Origin: Panacagrimonas sp965216845
GTDB taxonomy: Bacteria; Pseudomonadota; Gammaproteobacteria; Nevskiales; Nevskiaceae
DNA length: 64,000 bases
Reading direction: 5' to 3'
NCBI GenBank assembly: GCA_965216845.1
Contig: OZ244200.1
Coordinates: forward strand, 744,001 to 808,000
Part shown: positions 36,796-46,079 of the stretch, piece by piece
Numbering within the stretch: position 1 is the first letter of the stretch
How the letters are laid out: each line of letters starts with the position of its first letter
Position numbers and translations under genes: made by a program
The notes under the pieces: generated by a model
Database searches by the model: none
What the model saw: the letters and a program-made list of their open reading frames with translations, nothing else
Told to the model about the DNA's origin: nothing

Positions 36796-37353
36796 CTAAG
36801 CCTTCCATTTGATGTTGCAGCCGACGCTGGGTTTCTGATCACCGGAGATCGCCTGGCCCGCCAACAAGGCGTCCATCGCCGCGCGCAGATCGGCGCCGGT
36901 CAGGGAGGCTTGATTCCCCGGCGTTGAATCGTCCAGTCGTCCCCGGTAAACCAGACGCAGCTCCGCATCAAACAGGAAAAAATCCGGCGTGCAGGCGGCG
37001 TTATAGGCTTTGGCAACCGTCTGACTTTCGTCGTACAAATAAGGAAAGGCATACCCCAGGCGACGCGCGGCTTGCGCCATTTGCTCGGGGCCATCCTCAG
37101 GATAGTTTTGCGCATCGTTGGAGGAAATGGCGGCGATGCCGATGCCTTTGGGTGGATACTCCCGACCGATGCGAACCAACTGCGGGTTGATGTGCTTGAC
37201 GTAGGGGCAGTGGTTGCAGATGAACATCAGCAGCGTGCCAAACGTGCTGCGGACATCTTCCAGGCGCATCGGCTTGCCGCTCACCGTATCCGGCAGCGTA
37301 AAAGAGGCCGCCACGGTGCCCAGCGGCAACATGGTCGAAGGGGTGCGTGCCAT
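36796..37353 (-). CDS. Thioredoxin-like / AhpC-TSA-type protein
   Basis: 185 residues with a thioredoxin fold of the redoxin type. The active site reads FICNHCPYVKHI, a CxxC motif with Asn-His between the cysteines, typical of this uncharacterised family. A second cysteine site TPDFFLFDAELRL aligns with the thioredoxin cis-Pro region. No signal peptide, so cytosolic. The ATG at 37353 has AGGAG six bases upstream. Predicted role is thiol redox or peroxide handling; substrate unknown. Confidence 0.88.
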   Translation of the reverse strand: MARTPSTMLPLGTVAASFTLPDTVSGKPMRLEDVRSTFGTLLMFICNHCPYVKHINPQLVRIGREYPPKGIGIAAISSNDAQNYPEDGPEQMAQAARRLGYAFPYLYDESQTVAKAYNAACTPDFFLFDAELRLVYRGRLDDSTPGNQASLTGADLRAAMDALLAGQAISGDQKPSVGCNIKWKA

Positions 37354-37473
37354 TTGCCGCTCCTGGATCATGGTCGGAATCGGCCAACCTTATCGCATTC
37401 AGGCGCGCTGCCGGCTTGCCCGACGGCGGTGCCTGCGGCAGTCTGCGGCCGTTTTGTCACTCAACGGTTAGCG

Positions 37474-38367
37474 ATGTCACAAGACTTGGATCAATGGCAC
37501 CAACGGGGACGGCGTTACCTGCACCACGGACATTCTGTTTTTTACCAGGATCAGGCATGCGGCGACGGCCCGACATTGCTGTGCATCCACGGTTTTCCCA
37601 CCGCGTCCTGGGATTGGCACCGGATCTGGGGTGGGCTTCGTGAACATTTCGGTCGCATCATCGCCCCGGACATGATCGGCTTTGGTTTTTCGGACAAGCC
37701 GCGCAATTACCCCTACGCCATGCCTGATCAGGCCGACCTTCACGTGGGTCTGTTGCTGGAGCTTGGCGCGCGGGACATTCACCTGTTGGCGCACGATATT
37801 GGCGACACGGTCACGCAGGAGCTGCTGGCGCGCCTGCAGCGGGCCGACGCGGCGATGCCCAGGCTGCGGTCCGTTACCTTGCTCAACGGAGGCCTGTTCC
37901 CGGAAACGCATCGCGCCACCCGGTCACAGAAGCTCTTGTTGAGCCCGATGGGAAAACTCGTCTCAAGGGCAATGGGGCGTCGCAGCTTCGGCAACAGTTT
38001 TTCCTCTGTGTTCGGCCCCGACACTCAACCCGGCCCGGCGGAGCTGGATGATTTCTGGCGACTCATCCGGCACCAAAATGGCCAGCGCAATATGTATCGC
38101 CTGATCCGTTACATCCACGAGCGACGCCAGCACCGGCAGCGATGGGTGGAGGCACTGCAACACAGTAAAGTGCCGATGCTGCTGATCGACGGCCTCAACG
38201 ATCCCGTCTCCGGCGCCCACATGGTGGAGCGTTTCCGCAAGCTGGTGCCAATGGCGCAAGTCGCTGAATTGCCCGGCATTGGTCACTACCCGCAGCTCGA
38301 GGCGCCACAAGCGGTGCTGGATGCTTTTCTGCGGTTTGCTGCGGCGCATGACGCGCCGGCGGCCTGA
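37474..38367 (+). CDS. Alpha/beta-fold hydrolase (epoxide hydrolase/haloalkane dehalogenase-like)
   Basis: 297 residues of the alpha/beta hydrolase fold. Oxyanion motif LCIHGFPTASWDW, nucleophile elbow LLAHDIGDTV with aspartate instead of serine, acid in LIDGLNDPVS and His in LPGIGHYPQLEAP. An aspartate nucleophile places it with epoxide hydrolases, haloalkane dehalogenases and the MEST-like group, not with esterases. The reaction and substrate are unknown. The ATG at 37474 gives the family start; the frame is open much further upstream without similarity. It diverges from the thioredoxin-like gene. Confidence 0.87.
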   Translation: MSQDLDQWHQRGRRYLHHGHSVFYQDQACGDGPTLLCIHGFPTASWDWHRIWGGLREHFGRIIAPDMIGFGFSDKPRNYPYAMPDQADLHVGLLLELGARDIHLLAHDIGDTVTQELLARLQRADAAMPRLRSVTLLNGGLFPETHRATRSQKLLLSPMGKLVSRAMGRRSFGNSFSSVFGPDTQPGPAELDDFWRLIRHQNGQRNMYRLIRYIHERRQHRQRWVEALQHSKVPMLLIDGLNDPVSGAHMVERFRKLVPMAQVAELPGIGHYPQLEAPQAVLDAFLRFAAAHDAPAA

Positions 38368-38538
38368 TACGGGCAACCGGGCGGCCGACTCAGTTCAGGT
38401 TCAGCCAGGTCATAGAAGATGTGCCGACGTCTGCCATACTCATCCATCAGAAAACACGGATTTCACGGCAGTACGCGGATTGTTTTTGGGGGGCGTGCTT
38501 CAGCAGCCCGGTTGCACATGAATTTGCGGAGAAATGAA

Positions 38539-39102
38539 ATGAATTCCATTAGAAATACCCTGTTTATCAGCTTGTTGTCCTTGTTCCTGTTCGCCTGCGC
38601 GCCGCCGCCGGACGACGCATCCCTTGAAGCCAGCGCGGAAGAAACCGCCGTCGAAGAAGAAATGGAAGAGGTTGTAGAGGAAGAAGAAGCCGCGCCAGAA
38701 CCGCCGCCACCGCCACCGGCCCCCAAGCCGTCGGCGCGCGCACCGTCTCCGCCCGCACCACCGCCGGTCTGTCAGGAATGCGGCACCGTCACCGCCATTG
38801 AACCCGTCAAGGAAAAAGGTGCGGGAACCGGCATGGGCGCCATTGCAGGCGCGGTCATCGGTGGTGTGATTGGCCATCAGTTCGGCGGCGGACGCGGCAA
38901 GGATGCCGCCACCGCAGCCGGCGCCATCGGTGGCGCAGCCGCCGGTCACGAAGTGGAAAAACGCGTGCGCGGCGTGCAGTACTACAACGTCGGGGTGCGC
39001 ATGGAAGCCGGCGGCTATCGCACCATCAGCGTTGGCGATCCTGCTGGTCTGACCATCGGCCAGCCGGTGCGCATCATCAACGGCAATATTCAGCCGCGTT
39101 GA
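38539..39102 (+). CDS. Glycine-zipper lipoprotein
   Basis: 187-residue outer-membrane lipoprotein: signal peptide with lipobox LFAC, an acidic stretch of glutamates (about 35-60), a proline-rich linker (PEPPPPPPAPKPS) and a glycine-zipper 2TM domain (IAGAVIGGVIGHQFGGGRG, AGAIGGAAAGHEVEKRVRG). It is related to SlyB/YcfJ-like proteins that insert in or strengthen the outer membrane. The ATG at 38539 has GGAG seven bases upstream. A strong terminator follows its stop. Confidence 0.87.
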   Translation: MNSIRNTLFISLLSLFLFACAPPPDDASLEASAEETAVEEEMEEVVEEEEAAPEPPPPPPAPKPSARAPSPPAPPPVCQECGTVTAIEPVKEKGAGTGMGAIAGAVIGGVIGHQFGGGRGKDAATAAGAIGGAAAGHEVEKRVRGVQYYNVGVRMEAGGYRTISVGDPAGLTIGQPVRIINGNIQPR

Positions 39103-39120
39103 CATCGACGCGAAATCTAA

Positions 39121-39145
39121 AAAGCCCGCCATTGGCGGGCTTTTT
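39121..39145 (+). terminator. Rho-independent terminator of the lipoprotein gene
   Basis: AAAGCCCGCC, three-base loop ATT, GGCGGGCTTT and a following T-run, 18 bases after the lipoprotein stop. On the reverse strand the same stem is preceded by A's and followed by T's, so it may also end the leftward helicase gene. Confidence 0.9.
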
Positions 39146-39190
39146 GGTTCTTCACTTCCTAATTGGACTTTGGGCGCCAAGTCGGAATAT

Positions 39191-42100
39191 TCACACACTC
39201 CACCTGTCAAGCGCTTTTATCGCACCTTCAATCCGTTTCCTTGATGACGCCCGCAGCCTGGAGAAGCCAAACGCCACAGCAACTGCGCGCGGCAAATCGT
39301 CCTCAAACGGAAAGTCCCTCGCCGCCAGTATGATTTCCTCCTCAGGAATATCCTCTATCGGCCTTTTGCGATCCTCATCTGTTGGCTCTCGCCAAGTTGA
39401 AATTGCCTTGGGTTGCGCACTATCCCGCCAGACGAAAACCCTCCCGCTACGCTCCGGTCTGTAGTGGAACAACCCTCTACCAATCCTCTCCACTCGATCA
39501 GCGATCGCACTACCAGTGCGTTTGAATCCGTGGGCTCTCGCGATCAAAGTTGCCAGCGCAGATTTCTCGATCGGAGCTTCTAACTCAACGGCATGTTTGA
39601 TCATTTCGGCGATGACCTTGGTGTGGTCCGGCTCAAAAAAATGCTCGGGATCGATACGATCAGCCATATGTGTGAAGTCAGTATGTTGGTAGGGTTGCCT
39701 CCCTGTTTCAGACGTATTCGGAATCTGGACATCGTCCGCCAAGATTGGGACTTCAGCGCCCGTGGTCAATACTTCATGAGAGTTTGAGCCAACTACTTCT
39801 TTTGTTTGCTCGTTCACCTGATCCGTCTCGGACTCATTAGTGCTCTCCGCCTGACCCTCCTCTGCTGCTGGGAACAAATCTTGTTCCCAGCCAATACCTA
39901 CAGCATCTGACACCTCATCATCGGCGGTGGCGGGTTCAACTGACGTGGACTCACGAGCAAGCTTGAGAAGCGCTTCGAGCCGGCCCTGAACGATTTCTAT
40001 CGCACTTTGTGCGTCGACCCAAAAATCGGTCGACCAGATACGAATGATGTTCCAACCCAAATCTTCGAGAACAGCCTGGCGGACCTTATCCCGATCTCGT
40101 GCGGTGAGGGCGCTGTGATACATCGCCCCATCGCATTCGATCCCGGCCAGATAATCTCCTGGCCGGTCGGGGTGAACGATTCCGAGGTCAATCCGAAAAC
40201 CCGATACGCCGATTTGAGGTCGCACAGTCCAGCCTCGATGTGTGAGTGCTCGCATCACCGCATCCTCGAAGGGCGACTCGGTGGCCCCGACCGAACCTTG
40301 ATGTGCCCCGGCTAGCGCTTTAGGTCCCTTTTCCGCAAATTCGATGTAATGCTTGAGATCGCGAACTGCGTTCGAGCTGGTTCGCGACAGATCAATCATC
40401 CCCGGATCAAAGCTCGTGAAAAGAATCATTTCCTCTCGGGCGCGAGTGATCGCAACATTAAGGCGCCTTTCACCACCTTCGCGGTTCAATGGGCCAAAAT
40501 TCATCGACATCTTGAGCGAACCGGGTTCGGTTGGCCCAAATGTTGTTCCCATAATGACGATATCGCGCTCGTCTCCCTGTACCGTTTCAAGGTTCTTCAC
40601 GAAAACCGGCTCTTGAAGGTCGTCGGAGAAATGAGCGTCAAGAGTAGCATCAGCCTTTCTCGCGTCCTCTAGCAAGTCCATAACCAGTTCCTGCTGCTTA
40701 CTGTTCAGCGTAACGATGCCAAGCGAAGGCTTGCCCGGCGCCATTCCGGCGAGCCGGCGCCGGGCTTCAGCCACAATTTCCTTGGCTTCACCGGCATTTG
40801 TTTGGCCGCCCCCTTTGGCATAGATCGAATCGACGCGTTTCCACACAACCGCACTTTCTCGAGTCTGTGGCGGAGGGAAGGTGACGAGCTTGTAATTGTA
40901 GTAGCGCGAGTTAGAGAACGCGATCAGGGAATGATGTCGACTACGATAGTGCCAATCTAGGCTTCGCTTGGGAATCCCTGCGCCCTGGCATTCCTCAAGT
41001 ATGCTATCGAGATCAACAATATCGCTGTCGTCGGCAACGGTGGCCACGCCCTTGGTGAAGAAATTGGTTGGCGGCATCTGCTTGTCGTCACCCGCCAGCA
41101 CCAATTGCTTTCCTCGGGCGATAGAGCCGATAGCGTCCCACGGGGTGATTTGCGACGCTTCGTCAAAGATCACAATATCGAACAGATCCTGGCTTGCGGG
41201 AAGATACTGCGCAATCGACAAGGGACTCATCAGCATGCAAGGCGCCAAGGTGTTGAAGTCATTGCCCATCTCTTCGGCGAGCTGCCGAACCGCCTTATGC
41301 CTCGATTTTTTGGCCAACTCATGCTTGAGTATTCCGTAACCAGACTTGCGAGCGACCTCATCCCGATCAGGAATGTCCGAGCATAGGCGAGCTCGCACGA
41401 TTCTGGCTGTGAGCTCCTGAACCTTATCGGTGTGCTTCCGAAATCGGTCAATGATGTCCTCATGAATTTTGGCGTTGAAATTTGCGAGTAACGGCTCGTC
41501 ATCGATGGCCCAATTCGCAAACCAACGCGCATAGGCCGTTCTGAAAAGGTTTACCGCTTCATCAGTTGGCAGCCCCGTCTCGATCAGGTCGGCGAACTCG
41601 GAAAGCCCGGCCTGCTCTACCTCAGCCTTGGCGGCATTCCATTGGCATAATCCGCGCATGGATTGCTGGCAGTCGAAGATGGCCTGCAGGCTTTCCGACA
41701 GGCCCACAAAACTCTCTCCAGCAGGCGCTGACCCGCTCACATCCGCGAAGGCTGAGCGCTTTTCGATCCAATTCTTCCGCGCCACGTTCAGCCGTTCGTT
41801 CGCCTGTGCAATGGCACCGCCAGGCTGCAACATTTCATTTGCATCGACGACGAGAGAGCGAACGGACTGATTCAGTTTCCCAAATTCGTCCACGCCGCCA
41901 GCATGAGCGGCAACCAAGTCCTTGATCGTCTGTGCAGTACGGGAAAGCTCCGCTATCTTGGCCGGGTCGCTGTCACGCGAAGCGACACCGGGGAGGGAGG
42001 AAAGCCGCGCGGCGATCGAATCCAGTTGTTCTCGCAATTTCGCCAGACGAGCCAAGATCGGCAAGTCATTGTCAGGATCAGGGCGGGTCGACGTTCCGCC

Positions 42101-45100
42101 CATCCGTGCAAGTTCCTTTGCTACCTTGCCACGCGCCAACGATTCAAGGAACCAGAACTTGTCCGCTGCCGCGCTCCATCGCGCCACTAGCCCCTTATGA
42201 TCAACGGTTTGCTCGCTGCCATCAGCGTAGGCAACACTCAATCGCGCGATTTCAGCGCGATATTGGCCCAGAGTTTCTGCATATTCATCAAGCGCTGCAA
42301 TAACAGCGTCACTGTCTGGCTCGAAAACAAAGCCAAGTTTGGTGCCACTGGCCTTACACAGAGTCGAAAGTACGTCCGCCAGTGCCGAGGCCTCGCTGTG
42401 CGTGGTCGCGGGCAATGGTAGATTGGTGACCGATTGTCCCGCAATCGCCGCAGCCTTGTAGTTGGCCGTTGCCGACTGGAGTTCTTGCGTGGCCACAACC
42501 AGGCCGGCTTGGAAGGCATTGGTCCATTCACGAGCAGCAACACTAGCAAGCACATCCTGTGGCAAAGCCCCAAGACCAGGAAAGGTCAGTCCAAGTCGCT
42601 TAATTTGCTCGGCCATTTGCTCAACCGCGGCGCGAGGATGCTCAGTTCTCGCTGGCCAGCGAAGCGTCGGTACTGAATCGTCGTCATTGGCGACACTGCG
42701 CCAAATGGCATCATGAATGGTAAGGCCGTTCGGGTGCACCTTGTGCAAGGCTTCGACGAATCCGTTCAGCTCGTTTCGAAGCCGCTTGAGCCGTGAAGTC
42801 TCACTCTGCCACTCTTCGGTAGACAACGCACCTTTCGTATCCCAAGCATCACCAAGTTGCCGCAACACTTCGGCCTTTGAGCTCTTGTGGGAATGAAGTT
42901 CCAAGCAGAAATCACCCAGCCCTACCGCCTCCAGTCGACGATAAACGACATCAAGCGCGGCCCGTTTTTCCGAAACAAAAAGCACGCGTCGTCCAAGCGC
43001 AAGGTTGTGCGCGATCATATTGGCGATTGTTTGAGACTTGCCAGTTCCGGGTGGGCCGTCGAGCACAAAGTTGTGCCCTTGCCCTGACGCCACCACTGCG
43101 GCGAGTTGCGATGAATCAGCTGGCAACGGCGCGTAGAGCTCGGAAAGATCCACATCCTGATCAAGCGTTTCCGGTTGCGCCATATCAGGTAGGCCGTCAG
43201 GGCCGCTAAACGTTTCTGTTGCTCGATTAATCAGATGCCTGACGACGGCGCTTTCTTTTAGCTGGTCAGCACGATCAACCAAATCCTTCCACATGAGATA
43301 TTTGGAGAAGGAAAAGATGCCCAACATCACGTCTTCTCGCACCTCGAAACCCGGGGAATCCTTGATCGCCCGGCGTATTTGATTCCAAATTCCTGGAACG
43401 TCGATCCCACTGGAATCGGTCGGCAGATCTCCATCCAGTCCTGTGATGACGAGGCCAAACTCACTTTTCAATAGCTCCAACAGTGTCATGTTGAAGCGGG
43501 CTTCGTCTGCGTGTGCTGACAGCTTCATGTCAGCGCGAGCGCTGCTTCGTTTGAGCCTGACTGGCAGTAGGATCAGCGGTGCGCGGTAGCTTCGGCTATC
43601 GCTTACATCTTTTTTCCATTCAAGAAAACCAAGCGCCAAATAAAGCGTATTAGAACCGCCTTCTTCGAGGTCAGATTTCGCTGAACGGTACAGTTTGATC
43701 AGTACTGCTTCCAACTTCTGTTTTTCAAGCTCTGCGTATACCTCCAAGCGCTCCAGGCCCGAAATCGCGTGTTGTGCTTTCAGGTCTTCGTGGCTGCGCT
43801 GGCGGTGCAACTCGACGTCTCTTCCAGCAATTTCGAGGTCCGGCAATGGCTTGACGCGCACATTCTTTCCATCCGCCAAAAGATCTTCGAGCAGTCCAGG
43901 CTTCGGGCAGATCAGAGGCAGAACACTATTGCTCCTTGGCAGGTTGAGAAGACGATTACGGGCAGTCAAATCAAGCAGCTTCCGCTGCCAATCAACGATG
44001 CGATCTGACTTTGGGTCAACTTCCTCCTCGTCAATCTGGGAAAGATCAAATGCCTTGGGAATGTTGTTCGGCGGCGGCTCAACCGCTAGCCCCGCCTCGA
44101 TGTCCTTGTCTTCTGCCGCAGGCGTCTCCGAAATCGTCGCCAGTGGAAGAAGTTTCCGCATTCGCGCACGTCGAATATCGAGTGCAACGAACAAGTCCTC
44201 GCCCGATAGCTCGGATACCAGTCGCCGTCCCTCCTCCACCGCCTGCGAAAAGCGCGTGGGTGGGTAATTGGAAACCAGGGTGGTCTCGAACAAGAGCAGT
44301 TCGTTGAGATCCAACCGGGTGCGCACACTACCAATTTCGTCAGTGACCAGTTGGGCAAATTCCTGAGGCTGCAACCAGCACCCGGCAATAGCATGTCCCT
44401 CGGTCAGAACAATCAAAGGATTGAGACTCGCCTGTTCCAGCGCAGCTGCGAATAGCAAAGCTGTATCCAGGCAGGTTGCAAGCCGACCCTCAAGAATCGC
44501 ACCGGGCGTGCGCACCTTCTGTCCGTTGCGTTCGAAACTGGCGGGCGGCAGGGCGTAGGTGAGTTTTAGCCCGGCGACCGCCGTCCAGATCGCCGAAGCG
44601 AACTCGTACACTCGCGTCCGGTCGCCGCGCTCATAGCCATCTATGGAGCTTGGTCGTCCGGCGCGGCGCAAAGCGTCCGACGCCGCCTTCAAGACTTTGT
44701 CCACAGCGGGATCGTTGGGCATCACAAATGCAGCTAGCAGCTCCGGCATTGCGTCGGCCCCGCCCCATTGGTCGGACGCCAATAGTTCAGTTGGAGCGTC
44801 ATGTTTCGCAAGCAGCCCACCGTTTTTGTCGTGAAGCTTTAGCGAGACGATTCCGCGTTCACTTTCGCTCAGGCCTTTCGTGTAAGAAGCACTGATGTCG
44901 ACTCTTTGTTCAAGAATAGGGAACGTTTCTCCAGCTGCAATACGATCAATCGACCAGCGCCTCGGGGAAAGAAATCCCGGGTCCGCCTCGAGAGTAAGGA
45001 AGGATCCTTCGAGCGGCTCGTCACGTTCGTTGACGACCGATATTCCGCGTAACGGAGGCACGGCGTTCTGTTGCGACACAAAGCCAATTTTCTCGGACAC

Positions 45101-45394
45101 GTCGACCCGAATCGATACCGCTCGATTGCACGCTTCGGTAGAAGTCTCAGATTGCGCGTGGTTGCGAGCAAATTGCCCAGATCGTGAGCCCACCGTAACG
45201 ATAGCTTGCGCGTTGCCACGACCCATGAGGAGCTTGAGGCGCTCTTCGACTCGCCGCTTTAGCAAAATCGCATCTCTTGCCTCGCGACGGCCCAGCTCTT
45301 GCTTGATGAGTTGCAGTTCTGTCAGGTTAGACCAGTTTCGGTCGATAGCTTCCGACAGATCATCGTCGGACTTCGAAAACACGGGGCGCGCCAA
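39191..45394 (-). CDS. Giant DUF4011 helicase-nuclease (predicted anti-phage protein)
   Basis: 2,067 residues. In order: N-terminal region with a transglutaminase-like Cys/His module (LATCLDTALLF near 305, EGHAIAGCW near 334); DUF4011 opening (DWQRKLLDLTARNRLL near 465); superfamily 1 helicase with Walker A LDGPPGTGKSQT near 780, DEAS box IFDEASQITPWDAI near 1411, LAGDDKQMPPT, QGDERDIVI and NVAITRAREE near 1650; a PD-(D/E)XK/Vsr-like nuclease (SPFEDAVMRAL, FRIDLGI, IECDGAMYH near 1751); DUF3320 near 1935-2030. This is the layout of the single-gene defence protein that surveys list as DUF4011-helicase-Vsr (Hhe). All catalytic motifs look intact. The start is TTG at 45394 with GGAG upstream. 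The gene is visibly AT-richer than its neighbours and sits between a chromosomal terminator and an ICE attachment site, as expected for acquired cargo. Confidence 0.88.
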   Translation of the reverse strand: MARPVFSKSDDDLSEAIDRNWSNLTELQLIKQELGRREARDAILLKRRVEERLKLLMGRGNAQAIVTVGSRSGQFARNHAQSETSTEACNRAVSIRVDVSEKIGFVSQQNAVPPLRGISVVNERDEPLEGSFLTLEADPGFLSPRRWSIDRIAAGETFPILEQRVDISASYTKGLSESERGIVSLKLHDKNGGLLAKHDAPTELLASDQWGGADAMPELLAAFVMPNDPAVDKVLKAASDALRRAGRPSSIDGYERGDRTRVYEFASAIWTAVAGLKLTYALPPASFERNGQKVRTPGAILEGRLATCLDTALLFAAALEQASLNPLIVLTEGHAIAGCWLQPQEFAQLVTDEIGSVRTRLDLNELLLFETTLVSNYPPTRFSQAVEEGRRLVSELSGEDLFVALDIRRARMRKLLPLATISETPAAEDKDIEAGLAVEPPPNNIPKAFDLSQIDEEEVDPKSDRIVDWQRKLLDLTARNRLLNLPRSNSVLPLICPKPGLLEDLLADGKNVRVKPLPDLEIAGRDVELHRQRSHEDLKAQHAISGLERLEVYAELEKQKLEAVLIKLYRSAKSDLEEGGSNTLYLALGFLEWKKDVSDSRSYRAPLILLPVRLKRSSARADMKLSAHADEARFNMTLLELLKSEFGLVITGLDGDLPTDSSGIDVPGIWNQIRRAIKDSPGFEVREDVMLGIFSFSKYLMWKDLVDRADQLKESAVVRHLINRATETFSGPDGLPDMAQPETLDQDVDLSELYAPLPADSSQLAAVVASGQGHNFVLDGPPGTGKSQTIANMIAHNLALGRRVLFVSEKRAALDVVYRRLEAVGLGDFCLELHSHKSSKAEVLRQLGDAWDTKGALSTEEWQSETSRLKRLRNELNGFVEALHKVHPNGLTIHDAIWRSVANDDDSVPTLRWPARTEHPRAAVEQMAEQIKRLGLTFPGLGALPQDVLASVAAREWTNAFQAGLVVATQELQSATANYKAAAIAGQSVTNLPLPATTHSEASALADVLSTLCKASGTKLGFVFEPDSDAVIAALDEYAETLGQYRAEIARLSVAYADGSEQTVDHKGLVARWSAAADKFWFLESLARGKVAKELARMGGTSTRPDPDNDLPILARLAKLREQLDSIAARLSSLPGVASRDSDPAKIAELSRTAQTIKDLVAAHAGGVDEFGKLNQSVRSLVVDANEMLQPGGAIAQANERLNVARKNWIEKRSAFADVSGSAPAGESFVGLSESLQAIFDCQQSMRGLCQWNAAKAEVEQAGLSEFADLIETGLPTDEAVNLFRTAYARWFANWAIDDEPLLANFNAKIHEDIIDRFRKHTDKVQELTARIVRARLCSDIPDRDEVARKSGYGILKHELAKKSRHKAVRQLAEEMGNDFNTLAPCMLMSPLSIAQYLPASQDLFDIVIFDEASQITPWDAIGSIARGKQLVLAGDDKQMPPTNFFTKGVATVADDSDIVDLDSILEECQGAGIPKRSLDWHYRSRHHSLIAFSNSRYYNYKLVTFPPPQTRESAVVWKRVDSIYAKGGGQTNAGEAKEIVAEARRRLAGMAPGKPSLGIVTLNSKQQELVMDLLEDARKADATLDAHFSDDLQEPVFVKNLETVQGDERDIVIMGTTFGPTEPGSLKMSMNFGPLNREGGERRLNVAITRAREEMILFTSFDPGMIDLSRTSSNAVRDLKHYIEFAEKGPKALAGAHQGSVGATESPFEDAVMRALTHRGWTVRPQIGVSGFRIDLGIVHPDRPGDYLAGIECDGAMYHSALTARDRDKVRQAVLEDLGWNIIRIWSTDFWVDAQSAIEIVQGRLEALLKLARESTSVEPATADDEVSDAVGIGWEQDLFPAAEEGQAESTNESETDQVNEQTKEVVGSNSHEVLTTGAEVPILADDVQIPNTSETGRQPYQHTDFTHMADRIDPEHFFEPDHTKVIAEMIKHAVELEAPIEKSALATLIARAHGFKRTGSAIADRVERIGRGLFHYRPERSGRVFVWRDSAQPKAISTWREPTDEDRKRPIEDIPEEEIILAARDFPFEDDLPRAVAVAFGFSRLRASSRKRIEGAIKALDRWSV

Positions 45395-45574
45395 AGCAAG
45401 TACTCCAGATAATCTCTACAAACCGGATAAGTGTCGTGCAACTACCGATCTGAATCCTATCGGATGGTTGCCTTATCCATAGATGGTCCGAACACCTAGC
45501 CGACTAACGGTCCTACTACGGTGACGACAAGCCGGTCAACGCACCACCACGCAATAAATAGGTTGAGTGACTAA

Positions 45575-45696
45575 TGAGCGCCAGCGAGTCCCGAAGGGAT
45601 GCGATCCGCCCTCAGCGGATCGTACAACCCACGTGAAACGAGGGTGAGATTCCCCACGACCTTGCTTGGGAAAGAGAATGGAGCGGGCGATGGGAA
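45575..45696. repeat. 122-bp direct repeat, copy 1
   Basis: First of two copies differing at one position (T here, C in copy 2, in ATCG[T/C]ACAACC). It contains a hairpin CGATCCGC/GCGGATCG and ends exactly at the 18-bp tRNA-Gly-like core. Spacing between copies is 151 bases, with a 29-base unique spacer. It is the outer (chromosome-side) copy. Confidence 0.9.
45679..45696 (-). other. Attachment-site core in copy 1 (tRNA-Gly 3' end sequence)
   Basis: The reverse strand reads TTCCCATCGCCCGCTCCA, which is the T-arm 3' strand, acceptor strand, U73 and CCA of a tRNA-Gly(GCC) whose 5' end would be GCGGGCG. In this copy the match to a tRNA extends four bases further (TCGA), but no full tRNA is present. 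ICEclc-family elements integrate into an 18-bp tRNA-Gly 3' end. Confidence 0.65.
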
Positions 45697-45725
45697 TCGA
45701 CCAGCGCGCGATCAGCGCGTTGGCG

Positions 45726-45847
45726 TGAGCGCCAGCGAGTCCCGAAGGGATGCGATCCGCCCTCAGCGGATCGCACAACCCACGTGAAACGAGGGTGAGA
45801 TTCCCCACGACCTTGCTTGGGAAAGAGAATGGAGCGGGCGATGGGAA
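45726..45847. repeat. 122-bp direct repeat, copy 2
   Basis: Second copy, next to the ICE interior. It ends at the same 18-bp core, after which the two copies diverge (TCGACC after copy 1, CAGCAC after copy 2), showing that the core is the recombination boundary. Confidence 0.9.
45830..45847 (-). other. Attachment-site core in copy 2, likely ICE end
   Basis: Identical 18-bp core to that at 45679. To its right begins the ICE (LysR regulators, bisR-like gene onward). The intact tRNA-Gly and integrase are expected at the other end of the ICE, beyond the window. Confidence 0.65.
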
Positions 45848-46079
45848 CAGCACCCGGTCGCTAACTCGTTTATTACGAACGTCTTTTCCGATCCAAGCGT
45901 CACGGAATGGACTCGATTGTGGACTCAAGTCTTCGGCCTGGTCAACGCAGGCCGTTGCGGGTGATCCAAAGCGAGCCAAGCACATCCACCAACAGCCAGA
46001 GCATCGGATTTCATTCCGAAGTCTATCTGTCCACTGGCACATCACGCCACAGGCCGCAACGGACAGGCGAGCTGCGTCC

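Larger units (their letters stand above)
45395..46079. other. 685-bp gene-free junction
   Basis: Holds the helicase promoter region (GGAG ribosome site before the TTG start), the two 122-bp repeats with attachment cores and about 230 bases of ICE end. The leftward frame through 45536-46099 is an artefact of the repeats. No further gene is seen. Confidence 0.6.

Noticed and set aside
45679..45770. Possible complete tRNA-Gly on the reverse strand
   Set aside because: Only the 3' T-arm/acceptor part matches; there is no matching D arm or 5' GCGGGCG, and the T-stem 5' strand does not pair.
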